58,061 bases of DNA, taken from Bacteroidota bacterium (GTDB lineage: Bacteria; Bacteroidota; Bacteroidia; Bacteroidales; SZUA-534). The stretch lies in contig QKGS01000035.1 in assembly GCA_003250355.1 (NCBI GenBank), forward strand, positions 1 to 58,061, in the 5' to 3' direction. Under the pieces are notes generated by a model. It was not told the DNA's origin. It worked only from the letters and a program-made list of their open reading frames with translations, and did not search any database. Position numbers and translations under genes: made by a program. This document shows positions 1-8,166 of the stretch, in pieces (position 1 is the stretch's first letter; every line of letters begins with the position of its first letter).

Positions 1-139
1 GTGAAAGGAAGTAATACTTGCCGTTTTCAGCAAGTTGCAGAGCTTCGGGAGTTTTGTCTATATATACATAATTCTCCTTAGGGTCGCGTATATCGCGGAA
101 TGTTTGGATACCTATTGGTAATCTTTTTTTCTTGTACAT
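1..139 (-). CDS. AAA-ATPase-like / PD-(D/E)XK protein, N-terminal fragment (partial)
   Basis: Reading the minus strand from the ATG at 139 gives 46 codons that run off the window. The peptide begins MYKKKRLPIGIQTF and continues with FRDIRD and YVYIDKT. This is the characteristic N-terminus of the abundant Bacteroidota AAA-ATPase-like family (PF09820), which usually carries a C-terminal PD-(D/E)XK nuclease-like domain and is about 500 residues long. Only the opening segment is present, so neither the ATPase motifs nor the nuclease domain can be checked. The biological role of the family is not well established. The frame has no stop within the window. Confidence 0.7.
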   Translation of the reverse strand, partial: MYKKKRLPIGIQTFRDIRDPKENYVYIDKTPEALQLAENGKYYFLS

Positions 140-171
140 TAACCTTTGTTTTGCTCAAAAATAGTAAAATA

Positions 172-1218
172 TTACTCATGCCCCAAAAAGCGAACCGCTG
201 TTGATTTAAAACTTACCCAAACAATTTTTCCTATTTCAATATTTAACTTTTTAAGTGAAATATCGGTTATATGTGCCGATACTTTAATTCCAATATCAAC
301 TAATATTTCTATACCGTGAATACTTGGAAATATGTCTATAACCTTGCCTTCATAGTTATTAAGTGTACTTGAGTCGTTGAGTTTTTCGGAAACAAATACA
401 TCTTCACTTCTAAATAGCAGATAGCCTCTTTTTTCGTCATTATCTTTATAATGGTGAATTTTTATTTTACCCTCAGCAAGTGAAAAATTGTCGCCTACAT
501 ATTCAGCATTGTAAAAATTCTTAATTCCGGTAAAGCCGGCAATAAATTTCGACTTGGGATTTTGAAAAACCTCCTTAGCCGTACCTGTTTGTATTAGTTC
601 GCCATTGTAAATAACTGCAATATGTTCGGCCAGTGACAAAGCCTCTTCATAATCGTGGGTAACATGAATAACAGTAATTCCCATTCTGTTAATCTTACGT
701 AGCAAGGCTCTTAGCTCATCCTTTAACTGTGTATCTACCGATGCCAATGGTTCATCGAGAAGCAAGAACTCGGGTTTCATAGCAATAGTTCGTGCCAGAG
801 CCACTCTCTGTTGCTCGCCGCCCGATAATGTTGCAGGCATTCGATTAAGTAAGTGCGCTACGTTCATAATATCGGCATAATGCTTTGCAATTCGAATTGC
901 TTCATGCTTTTTAATACCAATATTTTTTAATGGATACATAAGATTTTGTATAACTGTCATATGAGGAAATACTGCAAAATCTTGAAAAACAATACCTACA
1001 TTCCGTTTCTGAATACTTTCATTGGTAATATCTTTGCCATCGAGTATTATTGAACCTGAATCGGGGGTCAAAAGCCCGGCAACCATTTCAAGTAAAACCG
1101 ATTTGCCTGCACCCGACATTCCAAGCACTACAAAGTACTCATTCTCATTTACCGTAAGGTTAATATTGGTTAAAGAAAAAGCACCTAGATTTTTCGATAT
1201 GTTTTTCAATTCCAACAT
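172..1218 (-). CDS. wtpC: Tungstate/molybdate-type ABC transporter ATP-binding protein
   Basis: Predicted cytoplasmic ATPase of an oxyanion importer. Visible motifs are Walker A GMSGAGKS (residues 33-40), the Q-loop at VFQD near 79, the ABC signature LSGGEQQR (131-138), Walker B LLLDEP (152-157) and a switch histidine near 188 (HVTHDYEEA). The roughly 100-residue C-terminal extension fits the TOBE-like regulatory domain of ModC/WtpC-type ATPases. The ATG overlaps the stop of the permease gene by one base, so the two are translationally coupled. The substrate is inferred from the binding protein of the same operon, whose sequence resembles WtpA; tungstate and molybdate cannot be told apart here. 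The wtpC name is by context. Confidence 0.85.
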   Translation of the reverse strand: MLELKNISKNLGAFSLTNINLTVNENEYFVVLGMSGAGKSVLLEMVAGLLTPDSGSIILDGKDITNESIQKRNVGIVFQDFAVFPHMTVIQNLMYPLKNIGIKKHEAIRIAKHYADIMNVAHLLNRMPATLSGGEQQRVALARTIAMKPEFLLLDEPLASVDTQLKDELRALLRKINRMGITVIHVTHDYEEALSLAEHIAVIYNGELIQTGTAKEVFQNPKSKFIAGFTGIKNFYNAEYVGDNFSLAEGKIKIHHYKDNDEKRGYLLFRSEDVFVSEKLNDSSTLNNYEGKVIDIFPSIHGIEILVDIGIKVSAHITDISLKKLNIEIGKIVWVSFKSTAVRFLGHE

Positions 1219-1991
1219 TATCGTTTCTCTTTAATTATCAAACGGATAGCAATAAAAAACACTAAGCATATTGCAATAAATATTACTGCTGCCGGCCGGG
1301 CATAGCTTAATCCAAAACTGGTAAACCATTCGTAAACCAATATCGGAGTTATCATAGGGTGATATGCAACAATCACAACAGCTCCGAACTCGCTCATTCC
1401 GCGAGCAAACATCATAATGAAGCCCGATATTATTCCGCGCGAGGCAAGCGGAAGCGATATGGTAAAAAACACTTTAGCCGGCGATGCCTTCAGGTTCAGA
1501 GCAACCTTCTCTAACCTCTCGGGTACCGCTTCAAAAGCATCGCGGGATGCGTTAAAAAGAAAGGGTATACTTACAAATGCCATAGCCAATGCTATGCCTA
1601 TGGGGTGTCCTACAAGGCTAAGCCCTACCGATTCAGCGGCTTTGCCAATAACCGAAGTACGCGATATAAAACCCAAAACAGCTATTCCGGCTGCCGAATG
1701 GGGTATTACTATGGGCAAATCTATTAGCCCCGAAATAATTTTCTTGCCCACAAACTCTTTTCGTGCCATAATATAAGCAAGCGGTATTGCCAAAAAAGAA
1801 AAAAACAGGGTTCCCCCAAATGAAGTGAGTATAGTTAACTTTATACTATTCAACACCTCTTTGTTTTGTGCAGTCTCAAATAAACTACTCCCCGATGTAG
1901 ATAGTATCATACCCGTAAGAGGAGCTACTACAAACAGCAATAGCAGCCCTCCTAAGAGTATTAATATTAAATGAAACGGTTGTTTATTCAT
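1218..1991 (-). CDS. wtpB: Tungstate/molybdate-type ABC transporter permease
   Basis: A 257-residue inner-membrane permease with about six hydrophobic segments and the usual BPD_transp_1 layout. The EAA-type loop that contacts the ATPase is visible around residues 165-195 (ALNLKASPAKVFF followed by LPLASRGI). The length is normal for ModB/WtpB/CysT-like permeases. Its start overlaps the end of the porin-like gene by 8 bases and its stop overlaps the ATPase start, so all three lie in one transcription unit with the binding protein upstream. The specificity assignment rests on the binding protein rather than on the permease itself. Confidence 0.85.
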   Translation of the reverse strand: MNKQPFHLILILLGGLLLLFVVAPLTGMILSTSGSSLFETAQNKEVLNSIKLTILTSFGGTLFFSFLAIPLAYIMARKEFVGKKIISGLIDLPIVIPHSAAGIAVLGFISRTSVIGKAAESVGLSLVGHPIGIALAMAFVSIPFLFNASRDAFEAVPERLEKVALNLKASPAKVFFTISLPLASRGIISGFIMMFARGMSEFGAVVIVAYHPMITPILVYEWFTSFGLSYARPAAVIFIAICLVFFIAIRLIIKEKR

Positions 1992-3303
1992 TCTTCGATT
2001 TAAACAATACAGGGTTAATGGTTAACATTGCAAATGCCCATTGCTGAAGTTCATTACTATTGCCCCCTTTTATTATTTCCATTGTATTTGAAGCAAACAT
2101 TACAGAATATCCTACACTTAAATGTATATACTCATTAAAACTTTTGTCAAAGGTAAAATCTATTTCGTGACCCAAAAATTTTGTTACAGCCATTGTAGTA
2201 CCCGACGGCACATAGTTATTATGCAAATTAAAGTTATGATACTCTGCAAGAAGTTGCATTTTATCGGCAATACTCCATGTGATTTTAATGTATGGGTTAA
2301 CTAAACCGGCTCCTTTTGTTGTTGAGGGAGTACTGAAATAATCAATTCGCCCGTTAAACTTATGTCGCCCTCCGTACAAAATATCGAAAGCATTACTCGT
2401 TGTGTTTGCAGTATCAGTATAATCATTGCCGCTCATAACTTCAATACCTGCCAGTGCTGTAATTTTATCGTTTATTTTATAGCTAACATCAGTATTCAAA
2501 TAATATGCGCTAACACTCTGACCGGTATATAACCTGCCTCCCTGATAAAATGCTCTGGCCTCAGCTTTAATATTACCTGCCTTGTACTTAGCTATTAACC
2601 CGGGAGTAACCCTGTAATTAAGCTTTGCAGGGTTGTCGTTGTCAATAGTGTCGTTCGGAAACTTAACCTCTTCATATCCGTCTACTATGGTTAACGATTG
2701 TAGCGTAAGATTATTAAGCTTTTTACTCAACCACAATATGTTTAAATTCTTATAATAAAGAGCATTGCCTTCGTCGCCATCGAATGCATAATCGGTTCCT
2801 TTGTCGTTCTCTTTATTCTGATTCCATGAAGTTAATATATCAAGTTCAAAATCATTTTTACGATACATAAATTTTGCAGCATCATGAGCTGCTCCTATCT
2901 GATTCCAATTCACAGGCGATACCAGTCGGCTGTTGTCATACTTTAATTCCTGACGCCCTAATCTAAGAGTGGCGTTTTCCTTAATCTTAACTTCTCCCCA
3001 CACCTCATGTATACCGGTTGATGGAACATCTTTTTTCCATAGCTGGTCACCCCATACCCGGTAATCGAACAGAGTAATTTGCGTTTTTACTTTCTCATTC
3101 TGATAATTGAAACTTAACCGCGACCTTTGACTAACAAACGCTGCAGCTTCATCGTTACTTTTTTTAAGTGATTTATAACCATCACGAAACTCGAATCGTG
3201 GTCGTATAACTCCATCTATCTGAAATTGAGCATAACTATTTAAAAATAAGAGCAATGCAACAAATAGTGTAATAGTATATTTTAGAGTATTTATAATATT
3301 CAT
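1984..3303 (-). CDS. Outer-membrane porin-like beta-barrel (alginate-export-like) in the tungstate operon
   Basis: A 439-residue protein with an N-terminal signal peptide (hydrophobic stretch ending near NSYAQ). Alternating amphipathic strands follow throughout, with the pattern R-x-R-x-E-x-R near the mature N-terminus (IRPRFEFRD) and LRLGRQELKYD. These recall alginate-export/porin-like barrels (PF13372 type). It sits between the binding-lipoprotein and permease genes and overlaps the permease start by 8 bases. I infer that it may be the outer-membrane entry pore for the imported oxyanion. That role is not shown by the sequence, and alginate export is unlikely in this context. Confidence 0.7.
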   Translation of the reverse strand: MNIINTLKYTITLFVALLLFLNSYAQFQIDGVIRPRFEFRDGYKSLKKSNDEAAAFVSQRSRLSFNYQNEKVKTQITLFDYRVWGDQLWKKDVPSTGIHEVWGEVKIKENATLRLGRQELKYDNSRLVSPVNWNQIGAAHDAAKFMYRKNDFELDILTSWNQNKENDKGTDYAFDGDEGNALYYKNLNILWLSKKLNNLTLQSLTIVDGYEEVKFPNDTIDNDNPAKLNYRVTPGLIAKYKAGNIKAEARAFYQGGRLYTGQSVSAYYLNTDVSYKINDKITALAGIEVMSGNDYTDTANTTSNAFDILYGGRHKFNGRIDYFSTPSTTKGAGLVNPYIKITWSIADKMQLLAEYHNFNLHNNYVPSGTTMAVTKFLGHEIDFTFDKSFNEYIHLSVGYSVMFASNTMEIIKGGNSNELQQWAFAMLTINPVLFKSKNE

Positions 3304-3416
3304 ATTTAATAATTATATTAAAAACAATGTCATTTCTGAAAGGAGAAATCTGGATACTAGATAAGTTAAAAGAATATCCTAGAAATATTCCTATCTATTA
3401 CTTTAAAGATATCTTA

Positions 3417-4394
3417 CTACTTTGTAGCAAACTCTTTCAACTCTTCAGGAATGCTGTTATAAGAATCGGTGCTTGAAGGGATAACACTTGGCTGTCCGTT
3501 TTTTGCCATTATTTCCATCCCTTTTTCATTGTTCAGCAAAAACTTAACAAAATTCATGGCAGCATTCTTATTAGGGGCATTTTTTACAATAGTAACACTA
3601 TATACCATCGACTCTCCATATTTTGTAATAGTTTCGCCCGGTTCCTTACCACTAATTTCAACTGTGGCTTGTTTGTAGAAATCTTCGTAAGCAGGAACTT
3701 TTAAATTTATAGAATCGGGCAAAATTACAAACTTTAATCCATGCTGTTCTGCAACCGAGCGATATAAGAAAATATAATCAATTGCATTAGCTTCAAGCAA
3801 CCCTAACAAATCGGTCTCTTTTGGTCTGATATAGTTAACATCTTTCGCCAATAGCTTTTCTGCAAGTCCGTCAATGTTGTAATATGTCTCTGCAAGTTTA
3901 CTTGTAAGTACTGCACGATAGCCACAAGGGTCAGAATTTGGGTCTGAACGACCAAATGCTACGTCACTTTTTAATAGTATTTCGTGCCAGTTATTGTTAT
4001 TTATCACATCCGAATATTTTGAACCATCGTGATATACAATTGTCATTTCATTCGATACAAATTTAATGTTCCAGTCGGCATAATCGGGTATCAACAATTT
4101 ATCAATAACAGTATAATCGGCCGATGCCATTATATCACACTCTTTATTCAGGTCAGTTATCATTCTTGCACATTTTCTGCTTCCGGCAGCTTCCAATAAT
4201 ACTTCCACATTTGGATACTCTTTGTTGAACTCTTCTGTTATTTGTTTAAAAGGTACCGAAAGGCTTCCCGCATGAAAAATTATTAACTGCTCCTTTTCTG
4301 ACTCCGATGCCTGTTTCTGTTTATTACCTGTACACGAAAACATAAACAAACTTAACGAACATACTATTAATGCTCTACTAATAAATTTTATCAT
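3417..4394 (-). CDS. wtpA: Tungstate/molybdate-binding lipoprotein (WtpA/ModA-like)
   Basis: Periplasmic solute-binding lipoprotein of about 325 residues. The ATG at 4394 is preferred because it gives a standard lipoprotein signal (basic MIKF, hydrophobic core, lipobox ending FMFSC at Cys21). A TAnnTTTG promoter element at 4462-4469 would place the transcript start at about 4455, downstream of the longer alternative start at 4454. The mature part shows IIFHAGSLSVPF, AAGSRKCARMI, FGRSDPNSDPCGYRA and YIRPKETDLLGLLEAN, which are features of WtpA-type tungstate/molybdate binders. It is the first gene of the operon with the porin, permease and ATPase downstream. Tungstate versus molybdate preference is undecided. 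Confidence 0.88.
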   Translation of the reverse strand: MIKFISRALIVCSLSLFMFSCTGNKQKQASESEKEQLIIFHAGSLSVPFKQITEEFNKEYPNVEVLLEAAGSRKCARMITDLNKECDIMASADYTVIDKLLIPDYADWNIKFVSNEMTIVYHDGSKYSDVINNNNWHEILLKSDVAFGRSDPNSDPCGYRAVLTSKLAETYYNIDGLAEKLLAKDVNYIRPKETDLLGLLEANAIDYIFLYRSVAEQHGLKFVILPDSINLKVPAYEDFYKQATVEISGKEPGETITKYGESMVYSVTIVKNAPNKNAAMNFVKFLLNNEKGMEIMAKNGQPSVIPSSTDSYNSIPEELKEFATK

Positions 4395-4461
4395 AACTCT
4401 TGAATATTTAATAATTGTTTTAACCCTGCCATATCGAAATGCAATCGCATACATTTCGCTA

Positions 4462-4469
4462 CAAAACTA
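4462..4469 (-). promoter_or_regulatory. Bacteroidota -7 element (TAGTTTTG) upstream of wtpA
   Basis: On the minus strand the bases read TAGTTTTG, an exact match to the Bacteroidota TAnnTTTG -7 consensus. Transcription would begin near 4455, about 60 nt before the chosen wtpA start. No well-placed TTG at -33 is evident, so the call rests on the -7 element alone. Confidence 0.45.
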
Positions 4470-4581
4470 GTTATTCTTCTATATTTTGAAAATTTTGATT
4501 CAAAAAAATATAATGACATTAATCAGTAGAATACAATAGTTTTTATTATTTGGTGTCCGGTTAAACTAGTTAACCACAAGT

Positions 4582-4675
4582 AGATTCTTCGCTTCATTCC
4601 ATTACGCTCAGAATGAGAGACAATTATGCGCACTATCCATCGTAACACCATTGAAGAACTGTCATTCCGAGAGCC
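4582..4675. repeat. Degenerate Bacteroidota intergenic palindromic repeat in the 4395-4835 gap
   Basis: This gap between wtpA and panE holds no gene. It contains AGATTCTTCGCTTC (4582-4595), CTCAGAATGAG (4607-4617) and, in inverse orientation, CTGTCATTCCGAG (4659-4671). These match the dispersed 'AGATTCTTCGCTTCGCTCAGAATGAC' type of intergenic repeat common in Bacteroidota genomes, here degenerate. The two halves form an imperfect inverted repeat. The rest of the gap is AT-rich and presumably holds the divergent promoters of wtpA and panE. Confidence 0.45.
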
Positions 4676-4835
4676 AAAAATTTTAATTTAGTAATGTAAA
4701 ATGACGTTTGAAATTACTCTTTTCAGTAGTGATTTCTTATATCGAACTCACACTATTATTATATACTTTAGGAATGCCAACCCATAAAATACTATTGCTA
4801 TTTTATATACATTAGTGGCTTAAATATTGAGACGA

Positions 4836-5792
4836 ATGAAAATAGCTATAATTGGAGCCGGTGGAACAGGCGGATACTTTGGTGCAAAACTGGCTCAGGC
4901 GGGTAACAATGTTACATTCCTTGCAAGGGGAGAACATTTAGAAGCAATTAAAAAATCGGGATTAACAGTAAAAAGTATCGACGACAATTTTCATGTAGCT
5001 AACATAAAAGCAACCGATAAAATATCGGAAATAGAAGCAGCTGATTTAATTTTGGTTTGTGTTAAAGCTTGGCAAATAAAAGAGATACGAAATGAGCTGA
5101 AATCACTATTGCATACCAATACAGTAGTACTACCGGTACAAAACGGAGTACTTGCCGCTCAAGAACTTAGCGAAACTCTTGGGCAGCAATACGTAGCCGG
5201 GGCATTGTGCCGCATTATTAGCAAAATAGAAGCCCCGGGAGTAATTAATCACATAGGGGTTAAACCAACCATTGTATTTGGCGACCTTTACAATTCGCTA
5301 GATACAAAATTGAATAACATTAAAAACGTACTTGAAAATGCCGAAATAGCAGCCAAAATATCAACCAATATTGAAGCCGAACTGTGGAAAAAGTTTATAG
5401 CTATTTGCGTAAGCGGGCTAATGGCTGTTACTAAAACCACATACGGTGAAATGTGCCAACTACCACAAACACGCTCTATGATGATTGACCTGCTTACTGA
5501 AATATATAACCTGTCGCAAAAAACGGGAATAGCTATTGAACCCGAATTCGTTGAAAAAACAATAGCATTTATGGATACTTTCCCATACAACTCCACATCG
5601 TCGCTTACCCGCGATGTGTGGGCAGGCAAACCATCGGAAATAGAGTATCAGAATGGAACAGTAGTAAAACTTGGTGAAAAATACGGTATAAACACCCCTA
5701 TTAATCGCTTTATTTACAACTCAATACTGCCAATGGAACTAAAAGCAAGAAACAACGGAACACTTGGAATAAATACTATACATAATATATAA
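4836..5792 (+). CDS. panE: 2-dehydropantoate 2-reductase (ketopantoate reductase)
   Basis: NADPH-dependent reduction of 2-dehydropantoate to pantoate in pantothenate/CoA synthesis. The ATG at 4836 gives MKIAIIGAGGTGGYFG, with the glycine-rich nucleotide-binding motif exactly at the N-terminus as in the family; a TTG nine bases earlier is less likely. The C-terminal ApbA_C domain has the conserved lysine in ELWKKF and the PSEIEYQNG motif that carries the family's substrate-binding glutamate. The 318-residue length is usual for PanE. It is a monocistronic-looking plus-strand gene, divergent from the tungstate operon. Related ketopantoate-reductase-fold enzymes with other substrates cannot be fully excluded. 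Confidence 0.85.
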   Translation: MKIAIIGAGGTGGYFGAKLAQAGNNVTFLARGEHLEAIKKSGLTVKSIDDNFHVANIKATDKISEIEAADLILVCVKAWQIKEIRNELKSLLHTNTVVLPVQNGVLAAQELSETLGQQYVAGALCRIISKIEAPGVINHIGVKPTIVFGDLYNSLDTKLNNIKNVLENAEIAAKISTNIEAELWKKFIAICVSGLMAVTKTTYGEMCQLPQTRSMMIDLLTEIYNLSQKTGIAIEPEFVEKTIAFMDTFPYNSTSSLTRDVWAGKPSEIEYQNGTVVKLGEKYGINTPINRFIYNSILPMELKARNNGTLGINTIHNI

Positions 5793-5910
5793 CTCTACCC
5801 GGCTTATATGCTCTTTAGCAAAGTAGTAAGCTAAATATTATTTTGTCGGTTTTAGGTATATACACCATTTTTTAAAATACTATTTATTATATATTGTGCC
5901 AATTATTTAC

Positions 5911-5918
5911 TAACTTTG
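5911..5918 (+). promoter_or_regulatory. Bacteroidota -7 element (TAACTTTG) upstream of the GT5 gene
   Basis: TAACTTTG matches the TAnnTTTG consensus exactly and lies 30 bases before the ATG at 5949. This would give a short leader of roughly 24 nt. A TTG lies upstream, but at less than the usual spacing. It probably drives the GT5/DUF4270/glmS/Ig-lipoprotein run. Confidence 0.55.
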
Positions 5919-5948
5919 CGCCGATAAAAAAGACAAAGCATAAGTTAG

Positions 5949-6755
5949 ATGGAAAAAAAGAGAGTATTATTCGTTTCTCAAGAAATAACCCCTTATCTAC
6001 CTGAGACTGAAATATCAAAAATTAGTCGCGAACTACCCCAGGGAATTCAAGAACGCGGTAAAGAAATAAGAACATTTATGCCACAATTTGGTTGTATTAA
6101 CGAACGTCGCAATCAGTTGCACGAAGTAATACGCTTATCGGGTATGAACCTTATTATTGACGACACGGATCACCCCCTTATTATTAAGGTTGCTTCTATT
6201 CAATCGGCAAGAATGCAGGTATATTTTATCGACAACGAAGACTATTTTCAAAGAAAAGCCGTTCTACAAGATGAGGATGGTAAATATTTTAAAGATAACG
6301 ACGAAAGAGCAATATTTTTTGCACGCGGTGTTCTTGAAACAGTTCAAAAATTACGCTGGTCGCCCGATGTAATTCACTGTCACGGATGGTTTACCGGTTT
6401 GGTTCCTTTATATGTAAAAAAATCGTTTAAAGACAATCCGCTATTTCAGAACACAAAAATAGTTTACTCTGTTTACGACGATGTTGTTGACCATAAATTA
6501 GACCCAAAGCTTAAACAGAAAACATTACATAATGGTATTGCAAACGGCGATGTTACTCAAATAACAGAACCAACCCTCGAAAATCTTACGAAACTAGCCA
6601 TCGACTATTCCGATGGTGTAATTAGAGGCAGCGAAAAAATAAATGACAATGTTGACAAATACATTAACGAAACAGGTAAGCCAAATTTGGAGTACCACAA
6701 CAACGAAACGTACATTGATGCGTATTCAGAGTTTTATGACAAAATATTATCATAA
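5949..6755 (+). CDS. Short glycogen/starch synthase (GT5 catalytic domain only)
   Basis: A 268-residue protein matching only the N-terminal GT5 catalytic domain of glycogen synthase (PF08323). It begins KRVLFVSQEITPYLPE and has FMPQFGCINERRNQ, an FFARGVLE segment and the VIHCHGWFTGLVP motif. The usual C-terminal GT1-like Rossmann domain (about 200 further residues with the nucleotide-sugar site) is absent, and no remnant of it follows because the next gene starts immediately. Short versions like this are regularly seen in Bacteroidota next to a DUF4270 lipoprotein, so it is not treated as a truncated pseudogene. Without the second domain it may not synthesise glycogen; its real role is open. 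The next gene overlaps its 3' end. Confidence 0.8.
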   Translation: MEKKRVLFVSQEITPYLPETEISKISRELPQGIQERGKEIRTFMPQFGCINERRNQLHEVIRLSGMNLIIDDTDHPLIIKVASIQSARMQVYFIDNEDYFQRKAVLQDEDGKYFKDNDERAIFFARGVLETVQKLRWSPDVIHCHGWFTGLVPLYVKKSFKDNPLFQNTKIVYSVYDDVVDHKLDPKLKQKTLHNGIANGDVTQITEPTLENLTKLAIDYSDGVIRGSEKINDNVDKYINETGKPNLEYHNNETYIDAYSEFYDKILS

Positions 6756-8163
6756 CTTAACTATTGCCATTCAATTGAAAAATATATATAAATTACAGAA
6801 AACCTGTCTTTTGATGGGTTTTTCCTTTTTACTGATATTAACTTCGTGTTCCGATAAAGCCAACGATACAGGTGTTGATTTTCACCCCGATAATAAAGCT
6901 ATGAAGGTTTTTGTTGATTCTGTTGCCGGAATAAAAGCTTATTCAGTATTGTCGGAAAGAACATTCTCAGGTTACGATTACAACGGATTAATTGGCCATG
7001 TTAAAGACCCCTTACTTGGCGAATATAAATCGAGCACATTGGGATATGCTCTGCCTAAAGATATGTATTACAAATTTGAAGATTCGGTAGTTGTTACTTC
7101 GCTAAATTTATGCATAGGATATAAAGTATACTCTGTAAAAAGCAATAACAACCTTAAGTTAGAAATATACGAACTGTTACGCGGCAATTCGCCCAAAGCA
7201 AGCGAACTTGAAGGCTTACCCGATAATGAAAACTCACTGAAAAATATTTGGGATGGTTCGGGACACATAGCTTCACTGGTTCTGCCCGACATAAAAGAGG
7301 AAAACGACGAAACAGCTCAGTACATTTATTTCGATATGCTCACTTCGGCCACCGGCCGCGACATAGCCTCAAGGCTTATTAAAACCGACTCGATATACAA
7401 CTACAGCAGTACTTATGATTACGTAGATTTATTGCACACTCAAATATTCAAAGGATTATATTTTCAAACTCAAAACTCAGAAGACGGAACATCAATGTTT
7501 CAAATTCTCGACGATTCTACCCGCCTTACTTTGGGATTAGACATATTCCTGAAAAACCCTACCGACGGTTTATACGATACTATTCATGAATCAATCAGAT
7601 TCAATATTTTTGGCAATGCCCGCTACAATGTTTTTGAAAGAATATACAAACCGGGTATTGAAAAAAACATTTACGATACACTATACGAACCCGAAGTTGC
7701 CGAAATAGACAGTATATTTTATATACATGCTATGAATGGTATTTCCGGAAGGGTTGTTATTTCCGATTTATCGAAAATATTTGACTATTCAGGATTGCAA
7801 AGGGTTAATTACGCTGAACTTGTACTTAGCCTGGCCGATAATGACCTATATATGACCGACGACTACAAACCAATTCAGGATATTCAGGTTTTTGCAAACA
7901 ACAAATCAAACAAATATTTACCCGACTACTGGTACGGAAAAGCTGAAAACTATGGCAAAATAACCCTCAATAATGGAGCATACAATATTTTGCTTACCAA
8001 ATATTTAAACGATGTAATTGATAGTGGCGACGATAAAATTGTTCTCGATATATTACCTTATGAGATGAGCGACACCCCTAACCGATCGGTATTTAGATCG
8101 TCGGAAAACTCAAGGGTGAATGTTCAACTAAAAATGACTTATACCAAATTCAATATTGACTAA
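6736..8163 (+). CDS. DUF4270 family lipoprotein
   Basis: A secreted Bacteroidota lipoprotein of about 475 residues. The hydrophobic segment LLMGFSFLLILTSC ends in a lipobox cysteine. The start is uncertain. The ATG at 6736 overlaps the preceding gene by 20 bases and leaves a rather long n-region, while a TTG at 6775 would give a more typical signal peptide. The longer frame back to 6643 would run deep into the preceding gene and is rejected. The mature region has the DUF4270 hallmarks: an early LIGHVKDPLLGEY segment, repeated beta-rich blocks, and ISGRVVISDLS near the middle of the C-terminal half. The function is unknown. The conserved neighbourhood with the short GT5 protein and glmS suggests a cell-envelope role. 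Confidence 0.82.
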   Translation: MTKYYHNLTIAIQLKNIYKLQKTCLLMGFSFLLILTSCSDKANDTGVDFHPDNKAMKVFVDSVAGIKAYSVLSERTFSGYDYNGLIGHVKDPLLGEYKSSTLGYALPKDMYYKFEDSVVVTSLNLCIGYKVYSVKSNNNLKLEIYELLRGNSPKASELEGLPDNENSLKNIWDGSGHIASLVLPDIKEENDETAQYIYFDMLTSATGRDIASRLIKTDSIYNYSSTYDYVDLLHTQIFKGLYFQTQNSEDGTSMFQILDDSTRLTLGLDIFLKNPTDGLYDTIHESIRFNIFGNARYNVFERIYKPGIEKNIYDTLYEPEVAEIDSIFYIHAMNGISGRVVISDLSKIFDYSGLQRVNYAELVLSLADNDLYMTDDYKPIQDIQVFANNKSNKYLPDYWYGKAENYGKITLNNGAYNILLTKYLNDVIDSGDDKIVLDILPYEMSDTPNRSVFRSSENSRVNVQLKMTYTKFNID

Positions 8164-8166
8164 ATC

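Noticed and set aside
1984-3303. Alginate exporter
   Set aside because: The barrel resembles alginate-export porins, but there are no alginate genes nearby and it is coupled to an oxyanion importer.
6643-6735. Longer start for the DUF4270 lipoprotein
   Set aside because: It would overlap the preceding gene by more than 100 bases and place 50 or more hydrophilic residues before the signal peptide.
5949-6755. Truncated glycogen synthase pseudogene
   Set aside because: No remnant of the second domain follows, the next gene overlaps the stop, and the short form is a recurrent Bacteroidota gene.
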